Source: Lutimonas vermicola (GTDB lineage: Bacteria; Bacteroidota; Bacteroidia; Flavobacteriales; Flavobacteriaceae). Taken from it: DNA of 64,000 nucleotides. A program made the position numbers and the translations under genes. The DNA lies in NCBI RefSeq assembly GCF_038433205.1, contig NZ_JBCDNA010000003.1, positions 744,001 to 808,000 of the forward strand. Reading direction: 5' to 3'. The notes beneath the pieces were generated by a model, which worked only from the letters and a program-made list of their open reading frames with translations, was not told where the DNA came from and searched no databases. This document shows, in pieces, positions 9,307-18,736 of this stretch (position 1 is the first letter of the stretch; each line of letters starts with the position of its first letter).

Positions 9307-10098
9307 TTAAAGATCTAAACGCAGAGGTCCCCACTCAGAAAGGGCTTTAATTAATTCCTGTTTATTCTCGATGTGACTCATATGGCCATCTTCAAAAACG
9401 ACCTTTTCCACAGATCCAACAGCGCTTTGAAGCAATGAACTTTGGTAATCGAGAGCGGGATCCTTCTTGCCTATAACCATCAGTACAGGGTAATTGTTTT
9501 GCTCTAGTATATGAGTGCGATCTGTTCTTGTTTTCATCCCCTCAAGGGCAGCAATAATTCCTTGCGGGCTCATTTGTAAGGCTTTTTCGGTAGTTCCCTG
9601 AATTTCTTTTAAAAAGACTGATCTGTTCTCTTCAGAAAATAAATTAGGGATGGCTATTCTGATAAAGGTTTTATGGTTTTGTTTTACGGCCTTAATACCC
9701 CGATCCCTGTTTATTTTTTTCTCTTCTGTATCGGCAAGCGCCGTAGAATTCATAAGGCAGATACCTTGAACCATTTTCGGGAACAATTCAGCGAAAGCCA
9801 AAGCAATATACCCCCCCATGCTATGACCAATAAGCGTGCATCGGGGTATGTCGAGGTGGTCCAATAAAAAATGCAACATCCGGGCCTGGGCTTCCATCGT
9901 GTGTATATAGCCCAGATTATCAGTTTTTCCATGACCCAGAAGATCAAGGCAAATAACACGATGAGTCTGCCGAAGGGAACCTACGATATCGTCCCACATG
10001 CTAAGGTCCTCCAGGAATCCATGCAAAAGCACTAATACCGGCCCGCTTCCCTGATCAGAATAATAAAATTTTGCATTTTTATAAAGTAGTTTTGGCAT
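9307..10098 (-). CDS. Alpha/beta hydrolase
   Basis: A 263-residue soluble alpha/beta hydrolase. The oxyanion segment LLHGFLEDLSMWD, nucleophile elbow GHSMGG (Ser near residue 93), acid DPALDY and histidine GHMSHIENKQ form a complete catalytic set. It resembles MhpC/BioH-like esterases. It sits upstream of the methyltransferase in the same direction. The substrate is not predictable. Confidence 0.9.
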   Translation of the reverse strand: MPKLLYKNAKFYYSDQGSGPVLVLLHGFLEDLSMWDDIVGSLRQTHRVICLDLLGHGKTDNLGYIHTMEAQARMLHFLLDHLDIPRCTLIGHSMGGYIALAFAELFPKMVQGICLMNSTALADTEEKKINRDRGIKAVKQNHKTFIRIAIPNLFSEENRSVFLKEIQGTTEKALQMSPQGIIAALEGMKTRTDRTHILEQNNYPVLMVIGKKDPALDYQSSLLQSAVGSVEKVVFEDGHMSHIENKQELIKALSEWGPLRLDL

Positions 10099-10148
10099 AA
10101 AGAAGTAATTGCTTCGCTAATTTACTATATTTATCACATTCTGAATCT

Positions 10149-11441
10149 ATGAATAGAACCAAACAAATCTTCGTACTGGGTTTTGCCATTTTTGCCTCGT
10201 TCTTTGGCGCGGGTAACCTGATACTTCCACCCCTTTTAGGTTTTAATTCAGGGCCTGATTGGTGGATGGTCACCATTGGCTTTATTATTTCAGCAACAGT
10301 GATTCCATTACTTGCCCTATTAGGCCATGCGAAACTACAGGGGACCATGGTTGATTTTGGTAAAAAAGTATCCATGAAGTTTGGTGTCATATTCAGCATT
10401 TCAGTTTATGTAATTGCGACTGTTCTAGCTTGCCCAAGAACGGCAGCAGTAACCCATGAAATGGCGATTCAGCCATATTTTGAGATAAATTCTTTGATAA
10501 CCAGCACCGTTTATTTTTCTGCTGTTTTTGTTTTTGCGATTAACAGGGGGAAAGTCATGGACTTTCTCGGTAAATATTTGACACCCATTATTGTGATTAT
10601 TTTATTAATTATCATTGGGATTGGTGTTACCGGTTCCTCAGAAAATATGGTGGCCAGTCAATATAAAAACTCTTTTATCAGCGGTTTTTTAGAAGGATAT
10701 CAAACCTATGATGCGATTGCAGGTCTTCTTGTGGGTGGTATAATCGTGGTCAATGTAAATAATTCCAATTGGGATATTCAGGTTTCAGATAAAAAAAGCA
10801 TCATTATTCGTTCGAGCCTGATTGCCCTGACGGGTTTGTTTATCATTTATCTGGGCTTAATTTTTATAGGCGCAAAATACAATTTTGAGTTTCCATCCGA
10901 CATTAGCAGGCCACAGCTTCTCAGTTCTTTGGCAACGATAACTTTAGGGAAATACGGATCTGCATTCCTGGCAGTTTTGGTGGCGGCTGCCTGTTTTACG
11001 ACAGCGGTAAGTATCGTGGTAGGTACTGCTGATTTTTTTAAGGAACTGTTTCATGATTCGAAACCAATCTATATTATTACAGCTGCGGTTTCAAGCGTTT
11101 TTGGAATTCTTATAGGTCAGTTTGACGTAAAGTTTATCATTGATCTGGCTGTATACGTCCTGATGTTTATTTACCCTATTGCGATATCATTAATAATGTT
11201 GAATTTACTCCCTGAAAAATATGCAGGCCCAATTGTTTTCAGAACCGTAGTTGGGATCGCAATTTTATTTAGTATTCCGGATTTTTTAAAATTTTTGATC
11301 CCGGTTGAAAACCTGGAATTTTTATACAACATAATCCCTCTTTCCAGAGAAGGCTTGGGTTGGATAATCCCTTCTATTCTTGGGTTTGCTTCAGCAAACA
11401 TATACAGCTCGATAAAAAACAATACTGCTAAAAATGCCTGA
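10149..11441 (+). CDS. brnQ: Branched-chain amino acid carrier, LIVCS family
   Basis: A 430-residue integral membrane protein with about 12 hydrophobic segments. It has the N-terminal signature FAIFASFFGAGNLILPPLLG and the segment ACPRTAAVTHEM, typical of BrnQ carriers that import Leu, Ile and Val with Na+ or H+. The length matches the family. It is divergent from the hydrolase gene (50-bp spacer) and convergent with the aminopeptidase gene. Confidence 0.93.
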   Translation: MNRTKQIFVLGFAIFASFFGAGNLILPPLLGFNSGPDWWMVTIGFIISATVIPLLALLGHAKLQGTMVDFGKKVSMKFGVIFSISVYVIATVLACPRTAAVTHEMAIQPYFEINSLITSTVYFSAVFVFAINRGKVMDFLGKYLTPIIVIILLIIIGIGVTGSSENMVASQYKNSFISGFLEGYQTYDAIAGLLVGGIIVVNVNNSNWDIQVSDKKSIIIRSSLIALTGLFIIYLGLIFIGAKYNFEFPSDISRPQLLSSLATITLGKYGSAFLAVLVAAACFTTAVSIVVGTADFFKELFHDSKPIYIITAAVSSVFGILIGQFDVKFIIDLAVYVLMFIYPIAISLIMLNLLPEKYAGPIVFRTVVGIAILFSIPDFLKFLIPVENLEFLYNIIPLSREGLGWIIPSILGFASANIYSSIKNNTAKNA

Positions 11442-11464
11442 AGAATTTTTAATCAGAGGTTTGC

Positions 11465-12757
11465 TTATTTCGACATCCATTTTTCAATATCTTCTATTTC
11501 GATAGGGATATTTTCCATAAGATTAACCGGGTCCCCACTTTTTTGGATCAGGTAGTCGTCTTCTAACCTGATACCAAGATTTTCATCTGGAATATAGATT
11601 CCGGGTTCCACGGTAAAAACCATACCTGCCTCCATAGGCTCTGTTAGGATACCATAGTCATGCGTGTCGAGCCCCATATGATGTGAGGTCCCATGCATAA
11701 AATACTTCTTGTATGCCGGCCAGTTTGGATCTTCCTTCTCAACATCTTCTTTGGAGATCAATCCAAGTGTGAGTAATTCTTTAGTCATGAGCTTGCCCAC
11801 CTCCACGTGATAATCTGCCCAAATAGTTCCAGGGACCAACATTTTAGCAGCGGCATTTTTTACCCTTAGAACAGCATTATAGACATCTTTTTGCCTTTGA
11901 GAAAATTTTCCTGAAACAGGAACGCTCCTTGTCATATCACTTGCATAATTGGCATATTCAGCGCCAACATCTATAAGGACAACCTCCCCTTCTGAACAAG
12001 GCTGGTTATTTTCTAAATAGTGTAATACACAAGCATTAAATCCTGACCCGATAATAGGGCTATAAGCAAAGCCTGCCGATCTGTTTATTTTGAATTCATG
12101 AATAAACTCTGCCTCAATCTCGTATTCCATTACACCCGGTTTGATAAAACCTAAAACCCTTTTAAATCCTTTTTCGGTAATATCACAGGCTTTTTGTATC
12201 ATTTCTATTTCCTGTGGTTCTTTAACTGACCTCAACCTTTGGATAATCGGTTGGCATCTTTTATAACTATGACCCGGATATTTTGCTTGCAGCCATTTGA
12301 TAAACCGGGCATCACGGGTTTCAGTTTCCACATTTGCCCTGTAGTGTTCATTGGTATTCACATACACGGTTTCAGCCTGCGTCATTAGTTCAAATAACAC
12401 TTTTTCCATTTCCTGTAACCAGTATACGGTTTTGATACCTGATGTTTCAAAAGCCTTTTCCTTGGTTAATTTTTCTCCTTCCCAAACGGCGATATGATCA
12501 TTTGTTTCTTTCAAAAAAAGTATTTCCCGGTTTTCCTTTTTTGGACAGTCAGGAAAGAGCACCAAAACACTTTCTTCCTGATCAACCCCTGAGAGATAAA
12601 AGATATCCCTGTGTTGCGCAAAGGGCAGTGTGCTGTCTGCACTGATGGGATAAATATCGTTTGAATTAAAAATGGCCATTGAATTTGAAATCATTTTATC
12701 TGCAAATTTAGCCCTGTTCTTTATGAACAATTGTTTATCGATGGGAAGATATTTCAT
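11465..12757 (-). CDS. Xaa-Pro aminopeptidase (aminopeptidase P)
   Basis: A 430-residue M24B metallopeptidase removing an N-terminal residue before proline. It has an N-terminal creatinase-like domain (about 1-170) and a pita-bread catalytic domain with metal ligands in LIDVGAEYANYASDMTRSVP (two Asp), HGTSHHMGLDTHDYG (His), FTVEPGIYIP (Glu) and IRLEDDYL (Glu). The cytoplasm is the likely site, since no signal peptide is seen. A TAATTTTG promoter lies 29 nt upstream. Confidence 0.93.
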   Translation of the reverse strand: MKYLPIDKQLFIKNRAKFADKMISNSMAIFNSNDIYPISADSTLPFAQHRDIFYLSGVDQEESVLVLFPDCPKKENREILFLKETNDHIAVWEGEKLTKEKAFETSGIKTVYWLQEMEKVLFELMTQAETVYVNTNEHYRANVETETRDARFIKWLQAKYPGHSYKRCQPIIQRLRSVKEPQEIEMIQKACDITEKGFKRVLGFIKPGVMEYEIEAEFIHEFKINRSAGFAYSPIIGSGFNACVLHYLENNQPCSEGEVVLIDVGAEYANYASDMTRSVPVSGKFSQRQKDVYNAVLRVKNAAAKMLVPGTIWADYHVEVGKLMTKELLTLGLISKEDVEKEDPNWPAYKKYFMHGTSHHMGLDTHDYGILTEPMEAGMVFTVEPGIYIPDENLGIRLEDDYLIQKSGDPVNLMENIPIEIEDIEKWMSK

Positions 12758-12786
12758 ATGAGATTTGTTTTTTAGACTTGGATTTC

Positions 12787-12794
12787 CAAAATTA
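12787..12794 (-). promoter_or_regulatory. -7 element (TAATTTTG) of the aminopeptidase P gene
   Basis: Exact TAnnTTTG match on the minus strand, 29 nt upstream of the ATG at 12757. Confidence 0.5.
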
Positions 12795-12851
12795 GGAATT
12801 TTACGACGAAATATGGGTTAAAAAGCAAAAATTACGATGTACTTCTTTTAG

Positions 12852-12859
12852 TATCTTTA
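12852..12859 (+). promoter_or_regulatory. Near-consensus -7 element (TATCTTTA), leaderless spacing
   Basis: It differs from TAnnTTTG only at the last base and ends 4 nt before the ATG at 12864, the same geometry as at thiL. Confidence 0.45.
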
Positions 12860-12863
12860 ACCT

Positions 12864-13484
12864 ATGAAAACAATCATCTTTCAGGCGGTTTTATGGAGTG
12901 TTTTAACCATGAATAGTTATGGTCATGATAAGCGTGCAAGTTTCTGGAATTTAAGTAGCCCTGAGAAATGGTGGGTGATCTGGCATCCCTTTAAGGCAAA
13001 AAATGCTTTAGAAGTATCTCTTAAAACGCTCCGTGTAACTGATTCAATTCTCAAATTGGGTATCGTTGGCACTGACATAAGCGGTGGCCGGCTGGATGCG
13101 TTTAAGCATGCTTACTGGATGGCTCTTCTAAGTCAAAGAATTGGTGAGAAAGCGGCTGTCAAATTGGGTAAGGCACATGAAAAGGGAAATTACAGGACTT
13201 TTCTCAAAGGGAGAACCGAAGACGGGTCTTTGCCTGATAAGGCCTCTTCTGATATGGATCATTTCAACAACAAGGCCGGGCTTGATATTTATAGAAAAAA
13301 CCCGAAGGCAGATGAAACCGCTCTGGCAGCGTTGGTCATCAAGTCATTGTTGTCCGGGGAGCTAATAATCATTAAAAAACAAGGAAACACCTACCTCACC
13401 TGTGAAGGAATACCTATCAAAGCAGACACTTTAAGGGGAACATGGGAAAATGACAAATGCCTTGTTCCATCAGATGAAATTTAG
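12864..13484 (+). CDS. Secreted protein with DUF6973-like domain
   Basis: A 206-residue protein with a weak N-terminal signal (MKTIIFQAVLWSVLTMNSYG). The core DAFKHAYWMALLSQRIGEKAAVKLGKAHE and SDMDHFNNKAGLDIY contains conserved-looking histidines and acidic residues. I recall this pattern from the DUF6973 group, which has no assigned function. The C terminus is less conserved-looking. It converges with the propeller protein gene (20-bp gap). Confidence 0.7.
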   Translation: MKTIIFQAVLWSVLTMNSYGHDKRASFWNLSSPEKWWVIWHPFKAKNALEVSLKTLRVTDSILKLGIVGTDISGGRLDAFKHAYWMALLSQRIGEKAAVKLGKAHEKGNYRTFLKGRTEDGSLPDKASSDMDHFNNKAGLDIYRKNPKADETALAALVIKSLLSGELIIIKKQGNTYLTCEGIPIKADTLRGTWENDKCLVPSDEI

Positions 13485-13504
13485 GGACATATATTTTCTA
13501 AGTA

Positions 13505-16500
13505 CTATTCCAATAGATCGTAATCCTTAAAAAGGCTGAGTTTGGCTTTTTCTACCTTTCCACGATAATCCATCCAGTCCCGGGCATAAAACGCATTAAT
13601 CTTTTTGATCACAGGATCGAGTTTGACTTGAGCATTTTGAATCAACTGTTTTTCTGTTTTTCCCGGTACCCTGTCTAAAGCCCCTACATAAGATATAGCT
13701 GTATTTAAAAAAGAAATATTAGAGGGGGTCTTTGTTGCGGTAATCCCTTGACGTTTATCTTCTTTACCGAGCACATCATCAATGAGTTGGTCGATTGATT
13801 TTTGAATACTGTCGCTTAACCGGATAAGGTCTTTGTGCAGAATAGTGTCGTTTATTTTAGCTTGTTTTTTAACAGTCAAGACGGTATTTTTTGAGGACTT
13901 TAACTGTTCAACCGACCTAAAGGCCAGATCTTTCTTTTGTTCCAGTATTTTAAGAATATCGTGCTTTTCCTTCAGGCTTTCATAGGGTATATCTATCCTG
14001 GGATCAAACGCAACTTTTATTTGCGCCGAATCTTTGAGGCCTTGAAAATGTAAAACCAGTTTATATGTACCGGGTATCACCTTGACCCCGGAAGGTTCAA
14101 CATGGGTTGTTACTGTACTTCTTGACGGACTGAATACGCCTTTCTCATCCAGGTTCCAATACAATCTTTGCAGGCCGTTTTCTTTGGGAACATCCGGTTT
14201 CAAGGTGCGGATGAGGTGGTCATTGGCGTCGTAAATTTTTAAAATAAGAGAATCATTTACCGTGTTTTTCTTAACCTCCTTTTGGCTGTTCTTTTTTGTT
14301 TCCTCCTTGTTGATCATGTAGCTGATCATGGCGCCTTTTTTACGATTTTCTCCGTTAAATGTGGCATTTGCTCCAAATCTTGTTCCGCTCGGTTCCTGGT
14401 ACTGGACGCGGTAGGCCATTGGGGGTTCAAATAATTTTATGGTCCTGTCAAGAATTTCGGTACCGTTCTTAGCTATTTCTCTCAACGGACGAATGTCATC
14501 CAGAACGTAGAGGGATCGTCCAAACGTTCCAATGGCAAGGTCATGTTCCCTTGGATGAATGACCATATCCATTGTGGAGACACTGGGGTAATCATTGGTC
14601 CATTTGGTCCATGAGCTCCCTTCATTCAAACTGATATACAAACCATTTTCGGTACCGAGAAAGAGCAACTTTTTTTCCAAGGGATCCTGAACCAAAGAAA
14701 GGCTATAGCCAAAGTTTTCTTTTTTGTCTTTTAACAAATTTATCCAGGTTTTTCCATAATCACGGGTTCTCAATAAATAGGGTTTAAAATCAAAATTTCG
14801 ATAATTATTGACAAGGGCGTAAGCTTCGCCTTTTGCAAAGGCAGAGACCCTGATCTGTGCAACCCAACCATCTTTTGGTAATTCACTTGATTTAGGACTG
14901 ACATTTGCCCAGCTCTTTCCTCCGTCCCGGCTTAGTTGTATCTGTCCGTCATCTGTACCAACCCATAATTCATCTTTTTGCAGGGTACTGGGACTGATCA
15001 CAAGGATACTGCAATAATTCTCTGCTCCAGTAGCATCCATTGTAAGCCCACCACTATCGTGTTGTTTTTGCTTTTCAGGATCATTTGTTGTGAGGTCATC
15101 AGAAATCAGCTCCCATTCATGGCCCCGGTTCTTTGATTTATGCACAAACTGACTTCCATAATAAATTGTTTGCTGATCAAAGGGATCAATGGCAAGAGCC
15201 GAATTCCAGTTGAATCGCAGTTTGACATCGGGATCAGGATGTTTTGGTTTTATAAACTTAGCGGCCCCCGTTTCACGGTCATATCTGTATAAATTACCTC
15301 CCTGGGACATGGCATAACCATAACGATTGTTTTTTGGATCTGGAATCACATCAAAGCCATCGCCGAAAAGGATCTCCTGCCAATATGAATTTCGAATGCC
15401 TTGTGACTTGAAAACATAAGCCGGTCCTGCCCAGGATCCGTTATCCTGCATACCGCCATAAAGGTTATATGGGAATTCATTGTCAACGTTGATGTGATAG
15501 AATTGTCCAACAGGCAGGTTTTCAACAAACTTCCATGTTTTACCTTTATCTTTTGTGATGTTTAATCCACCGTCATTCCCATCGATCATATATTCAGGAT
15601 GATCAGGATGAATCCACCAGGCGTGGTGGTCCGGGTGTATACCCACTTCGGAATTATAGGCTGGCATCAGCTGTTGGAAGCTTTTTCCACCGTCAATGCT
15701 GTAATTGACATAGGTAAAAACCGTATACAATCGATGTTCGTTTTTGGGATCCACAAAAATATCGGAATAATAAAAAGGACGGTCCCCAATTCCTGAACTC
15801 CCTCTGTCAGAGGAATTGCTATTGATTAGTTTCCACGTAAACCCGCCATCATCAGACCTGTAAAGACCGTTTTTTTTGGCCTCAATCAAGGCGTAGACCA
15901 CTTTAGGATTGCTTTTTGAAATAGCGAGTCCAATTCTGCCCAGCTCTCCTTCGGGTAAACCGTCTTCCTTGGCCTTTTTGGTCCAATTGTCTCCTCCATC
16001 AAAGGAGACATACAAACCTGACCCTTCGCCTCCGGAATGAAAAGTGTAAGGTTTTCGCCTGTGTTGCCACATAGCGGCTATCAGTTTATTGGGGTTGTTT
16101 GCATCCATAACCAGATCAGCCGCTCCTGTTTGATTATTCACAAACAATATATTCTTCCAGGTTTTTCCACCATCGATGCTTTTAAAAACCCCTCTTTCGG
16201 AATGTTCACCCCAGGGAGAACCTATGGCGGCAACATAGACTGTATTCGGATGATCCCGATCTATGATGATACGATGGATATTCCTGGTTTTTTCCAGTCC
16301 CATCAGTTTCCAGTTTTTCCCTCCATCGATACTCTTGTAAATACCAAATCCGCTATTCATACTATTTCTGGGGTTTCCTTCTCCTGTTCCCACCCAGATC
16401 ACGTCGGGGTTGCTTTGTTGGATACTGATGGCTCCGATTGATTGTAAATTTTCTTTGTCAAAAACAGGTTCCCAGGATATACCTTCGCTTTCCGATTTCC

Positions 16501-16693
16501 AGACGCCCCCGGATGCGGCTCCCACATAGATAATATTGGGTTTTTCATTGACCACATCGATTGCAGTAATCCTTCCGCTCATCCCGGCAGGACCCACTGC
16601 TCTGGCCTTCATACCCTTTAACTTTTCAATATCCAGTTGCTGGGCTTGACTTAAAAATGTAGTAAACAGAAGGATAAGGAATAGTTTTTTCAT
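13505..16693 (-). CDS. Large secreted VPS10/sortilin-type beta-propeller protein
   Basis: A 1062-residue protein with a signal peptide (MKKLFLILLFTTFLSQAQQ). It has many BNR-like repeats of the form SxDGGxxW, for example KSIDGGKNWK, KSIDGGKTWK, SFDGGDNWTK, RSDDGGFTWK and SRDGGKSWAN, spread over residues 50-720. A C-terminal region (about 800-1062) mixes beta and coiled-coil sequence. Such proteins are annotated as glycosyl hydrolase/VPS10 but lack proven glycosidase activity; a binding or surface role is likely. ATG 16693 is preferred to the 30-codon longer frame because the signal peptide then starts the protein. It is divergent from the TPM gene. Confidence 0.88.
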   Translation of the reverse strand: MKKLFLILLFTTFLSQAQQLDIEKLKGMKARAVGPAGMSGRITAIDVVNEKPNIIYVGAASGGVWKSESEGISWEPVFDKENLQSIGAISIQQSNPDVIWVGTGEGNPRNSMNSGFGIYKSIDGGKNWKLMGLEKTRNIHRIIIDRDHPNTVYVAAIGSPWGEHSERGVFKSIDGGKTWKNILFVNNQTGAADLVMDANNPNKLIAAMWQHRRKPYTFHSGGEGSGLYVSFDGGDNWTKKAKEDGLPEGELGRIGLAISKSNPKVVYALIEAKKNGLYRSDDGGFTWKLINSNSSDRGSSGIGDRPFYYSDIFVDPKNEHRLYTVFTYVNYSIDGGKSFQQLMPAYNSEVGIHPDHHAWWIHPDHPEYMIDGNDGGLNITKDKGKTWKFVENLPVGQFYHINVDNEFPYNLYGGMQDNGSWAGPAYVFKSQGIRNSYWQEILFGDGFDVIPDPKNNRYGYAMSQGGNLYRYDRETGAAKFIKPKHPDPDVKLRFNWNSALAIDPFDQQTIYYGSQFVHKSKNRGHEWELISDDLTTNDPEKQKQHDSGGLTMDATGAENYCSILVISPSTLQKDELWVGTDDGQIQLSRDGGKSWANVSPKSSELPKDGWVAQIRVSAFAKGEAYALVNNYRNFDFKPYLLRTRDYGKTWINLLKDKKENFGYSLSLVQDPLEKKLLFLGTENGLYISLNEGSSWTKWTNDYPSVSTMDMVIHPREHDLAIGTFGRSLYVLDDIRPLREIAKNGTEILDRTIKLFEPPMAYRVQYQEPSGTRFGANATFNGENRKKGAMISYMINKEETKKNSQKEVKKNTVNDSLILKIYDANDHLIRTLKPDVPKENGLQRLYWNLDEKGVFSPSRSTVTTHVEPSGVKVIPGTYKLVLHFQGLKDSAQIKVAFDPRIDIPYESLKEKHDILKILEQKKDLAFRSVEQLKSSKNTVLTVKKQAKINDTILHKDLIRLSDSIQKSIDQLIDDVLGKEDKRQGITATKTPSNISFLNTAISYVGALDRVPGKTEKQLIQNAQVKLDPVIKKINAFYARDWMDYRGKVEKAKLSLFKDYDLLE

Positions 16694-16777
16694 CAGAGAA
16701 TTGTTAGTATCTAGAGAAAGAATTGCTGCTTTTTTGGTATATTGCGTATCAATATTACAAAGAACTTTTTGATTACA

Positions 16778-17578
16778 ATGCATCTTAAACTGATTAAATA
16801 TACGAGCCTGTTGTTATTGTTTATGGCAGGAAGCTTTCAAATGAAAGCACAGGATTATTTACCTGAAAAGCCAAAAACCCAAACCAGTGTTTATGACAAG
16901 GCTCAAATGATGAGTGGAAACGAAGCAAAAAGACTCGAGCAAAAACTCATTAATTACAGCGATACAACTTCAACCCAAATCGTTGTGATTACGATTAATT
17001 CTTTGGAGGGTAAGGACATCGCTATGTATGCGACCGAACTTGCCCATAAATGGGGTATTGGTCAGAAAGACAAAGACAATGGGGTACTGCTTCTCGTTTC
17101 AAAAGAAGATCGCCGCATGACCATAAGGACCGGCTATGGAGTAGAACATTTACTTACCGATGCTTTATCAAAAAGAATCATTGAAAACATCATCACACCT
17201 GCCTTTAAACAGGGTCGGTATTATCAGGGACTCGATCAGGGAACCGATGCCATCATCCGAATCATGAATGGCGAATATCAGGGAGAAAGAACTCGTGAAG
17301 GGCCGCAGGGAAAATTCCCTGCATTTCTTATCGTGATCATTTTTATCGTAATCATGATGATTCTTTCACGAAGAAATAAAGGAGGGGGCAGAAAAGGAGG
17401 AAGAAAATCGGGTGGATTTTCACTTCTGGATGCGATCATACTGAGTCAAGCCGGCAGGGGTGGTTTCGGAGGCGGCAGCTCAGGCGGAGGTTTCGGAGGT
17501 GGCGGCTTTGGCGGAGGCTTCGGAGGCGGCTTCGGAGGCGGCGGCTTCGGAGGTGGTGGAGCAAGCGGAGGCTGGTAG
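16778..17578 (+). CDS. TPM-domain membrane protein with Gly-rich tail (YgcG family)
   Basis: A 266-residue protein. It has a signal peptide (residues 1-24), a TPM domain (about 35-155; VYDKAQMMSGNEAKRLEQKL, TQIVVITINSLEG, WGIGQKDKDNGVLLLVS, YGVEHLLTD), one membrane segment (about 186-202, FLIVIIFIVIMMIL), and a tail of repeated GGFGGG ending in SGGW. This is the usual YgcG layout. Plant and cyanobacterial TPM proteins act in photosystem repair; the bacterial role is unclear. I chose ATG 16778 over the TTG at 16742 because the signal peptide begins there. Confidence 0.87.
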   Translation: MHLKLIKYTSLLLLFMAGSFQMKAQDYLPEKPKTQTSVYDKAQMMSGNEAKRLEQKLINYSDTTSTQIVVITINSLEGKDIAMYATELAHKWGIGQKDKDNGVLLLVSKEDRRMTIRTGYGVEHLLTDALSKRIIENIITPAFKQGRYYQGLDQGTDAIIRIMNGEYQGERTREGPQGKFPAFLIVIIFIVIMMILSRRNKGGGRKGGRKSGGFSLLDAIILSQAGRGGFGGGSSGGGFGGGGFGGGFGGGFGGGGFGGGGASGGW

Positions 17579-17618
17579 TATGTTCATACAAGCGGGTGGA
17601 TATATCAGCAATTTGTTT

Positions 17619-18158
17619 TTAAAGAAATTCCCGATTGCTTAATGAAAGAATGATATTATCTTCATTGTCCGGGTCTTTTTCTTCAGCTAGAATCACAAAG
17701 CCATTTTTCTTTAATAAATTTATTGAATTTTCATTGGCATGATGCGTATAGGCTTTGATATGATTGAGTTTTAAGGTTTCAAATCCAAATCCAAGAACCG
17801 CTTGTAAAGCCTCATTCATAAAACCCTTGTTTTGATAATTGGGATGCAGGTCATAGCCTATTTCGCCGGTTTTAAGGTCCTTTGAAAAATTCCAAAGACA
17901 AATTGAACCTATCATTTCGGGCTTCTCATGTTGACAAATAGCCCAGTTGACATTGGCACCATCGGCCATGCTATTTTGAACTTTTTTTACAAAGTCCATG
18001 GCGTCTTCTAACGCTTTGGGATGTTCCCTTTTAATAAATTTGGTGACTTCCGAGTCAGATCTTAAAAAAAACACCCGGGTATAGTCATCTTCGCAATAAT
18101 CGCGCAATTTTAAACGTGTCGTTGTGATTTCGGGGAAAGGTTTAAATGTAAAATTCAT
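17619..18158 (-). CDS. GNAT N-acetyltransferase (RimJ/RimL type)
   Basis: A 179-residue acetyltransferase. It opens with TTRLKLRDYCEDDYTRVF, typical of RimJ/RimL enzymes, and has the acetyl-CoA loop YDLHPNYQNKGFMNEAL (motif A) and the ending AYTHHANENSINLLKKNGF (motif B). These enzymes acetylate protein N termini or small amines; the target is unknown. It runs towards the TPM gene. Confidence 0.9.
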   Translation of the reverse strand: MNFTFKPFPEITTTRLKLRDYCEDDYTRVFFLRSDSEVTKFIKREHPKALEDAMDFVKKVQNSMADGANVNWAICQHEKPEMIGSICLWNFSKDLKTGEIGYDLHPNYQNKGFMNEALQAVLGFGFETLKLNHIKAYTHHANENSINLLKKNGFVILAEEKDPDNEDNIILSLSNREFL

Positions 18159-18181
18159 CCTGCTTTTCTGCTCATTGATGA

Positions 18182-18685
18182 TTAGATATCTTCTTTAACA
18201 AAGGTAGCATGAAGCTCATTGACCTCCATCAAAGCGGCTGATGCATACCATTCCCGGAGTTCGATCTCCAAATCACCGGCCTTAATCGAAGGATCGGTAT
18301 TGGAAAGCAATCTTGCCTTCTCAATGGATTGCACATTCAAAACATAGATCCTGCGGAGGTCATCATTTCCAAAAAAAGGACCATCTAAAACTAATTTTCC
18401 TTTGTTCGCCAAACGATTTATATTATCCAAATGTGCCCTTTGTAAATCACTTCGCTGAACTGAATCAACACTATGATTAGGCCAGCTTTTTAGAAAGGCC
18501 ATGATATACTTTTTCATACCATAAGCGTCTGCCCCATAGTGCCTGGCTTTTACTGAATCACAAACTTTAGCAGCAATTTCAGTTGTTTCTTTACTGACTA
18601 CTTCCTTAGGTCCGGGAACCGTTTTTTGACACCCGACGATGGCAAAAATAAAGGTCATCAGCATTAAAACGTTTTGATATTTCAT
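18182..18685 (-). CDS. YCII-domain lipoprotein
   Basis: A 167-residue protein with a lipoprotein signal (MKYQNVLMLMTFIFAIVGC, Cys19) and a C-terminal domain like the YCII fold (KKYIMAFLKSWPN, LQRAHLDNINRLANKGKLV, GPFFGNDDLRRIYVLNVQS, EIELREWYAS). YCII domains are small ferredoxin-like folds; most are cytoplasmic, so an exported one is somewhat unusual. The function is unknown. It lies 23 bp upstream of the acetyltransferase gene in the same direction. Confidence 0.75.
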   Translation of the reverse strand: MKYQNVLMLMTFIFAIVGCQKTVPGPKEVVSKETTEIAAKVCDSVKARHYGADAYGMKKYIMAFLKSWPNHSVDSVQRSDLQRAHLDNINRLANKGKLVLDGPFFGNDDLRRIYVLNVQSIEKARLLSNTDPSIKAGDLEIELREWYASAALMEVNELHATFVKEDI

Positions 18686-18736
18686 TTTTAGACATTTAGA
18701 AAAAGTCCTGAAGTTCTAAAGGTAAAAAATGATTTG

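Noticed and set aside
16037..16441. 134-codon plus-strand frame
   Set aside because: Antisense to the sortilin-like propeller gene; no independent signal.
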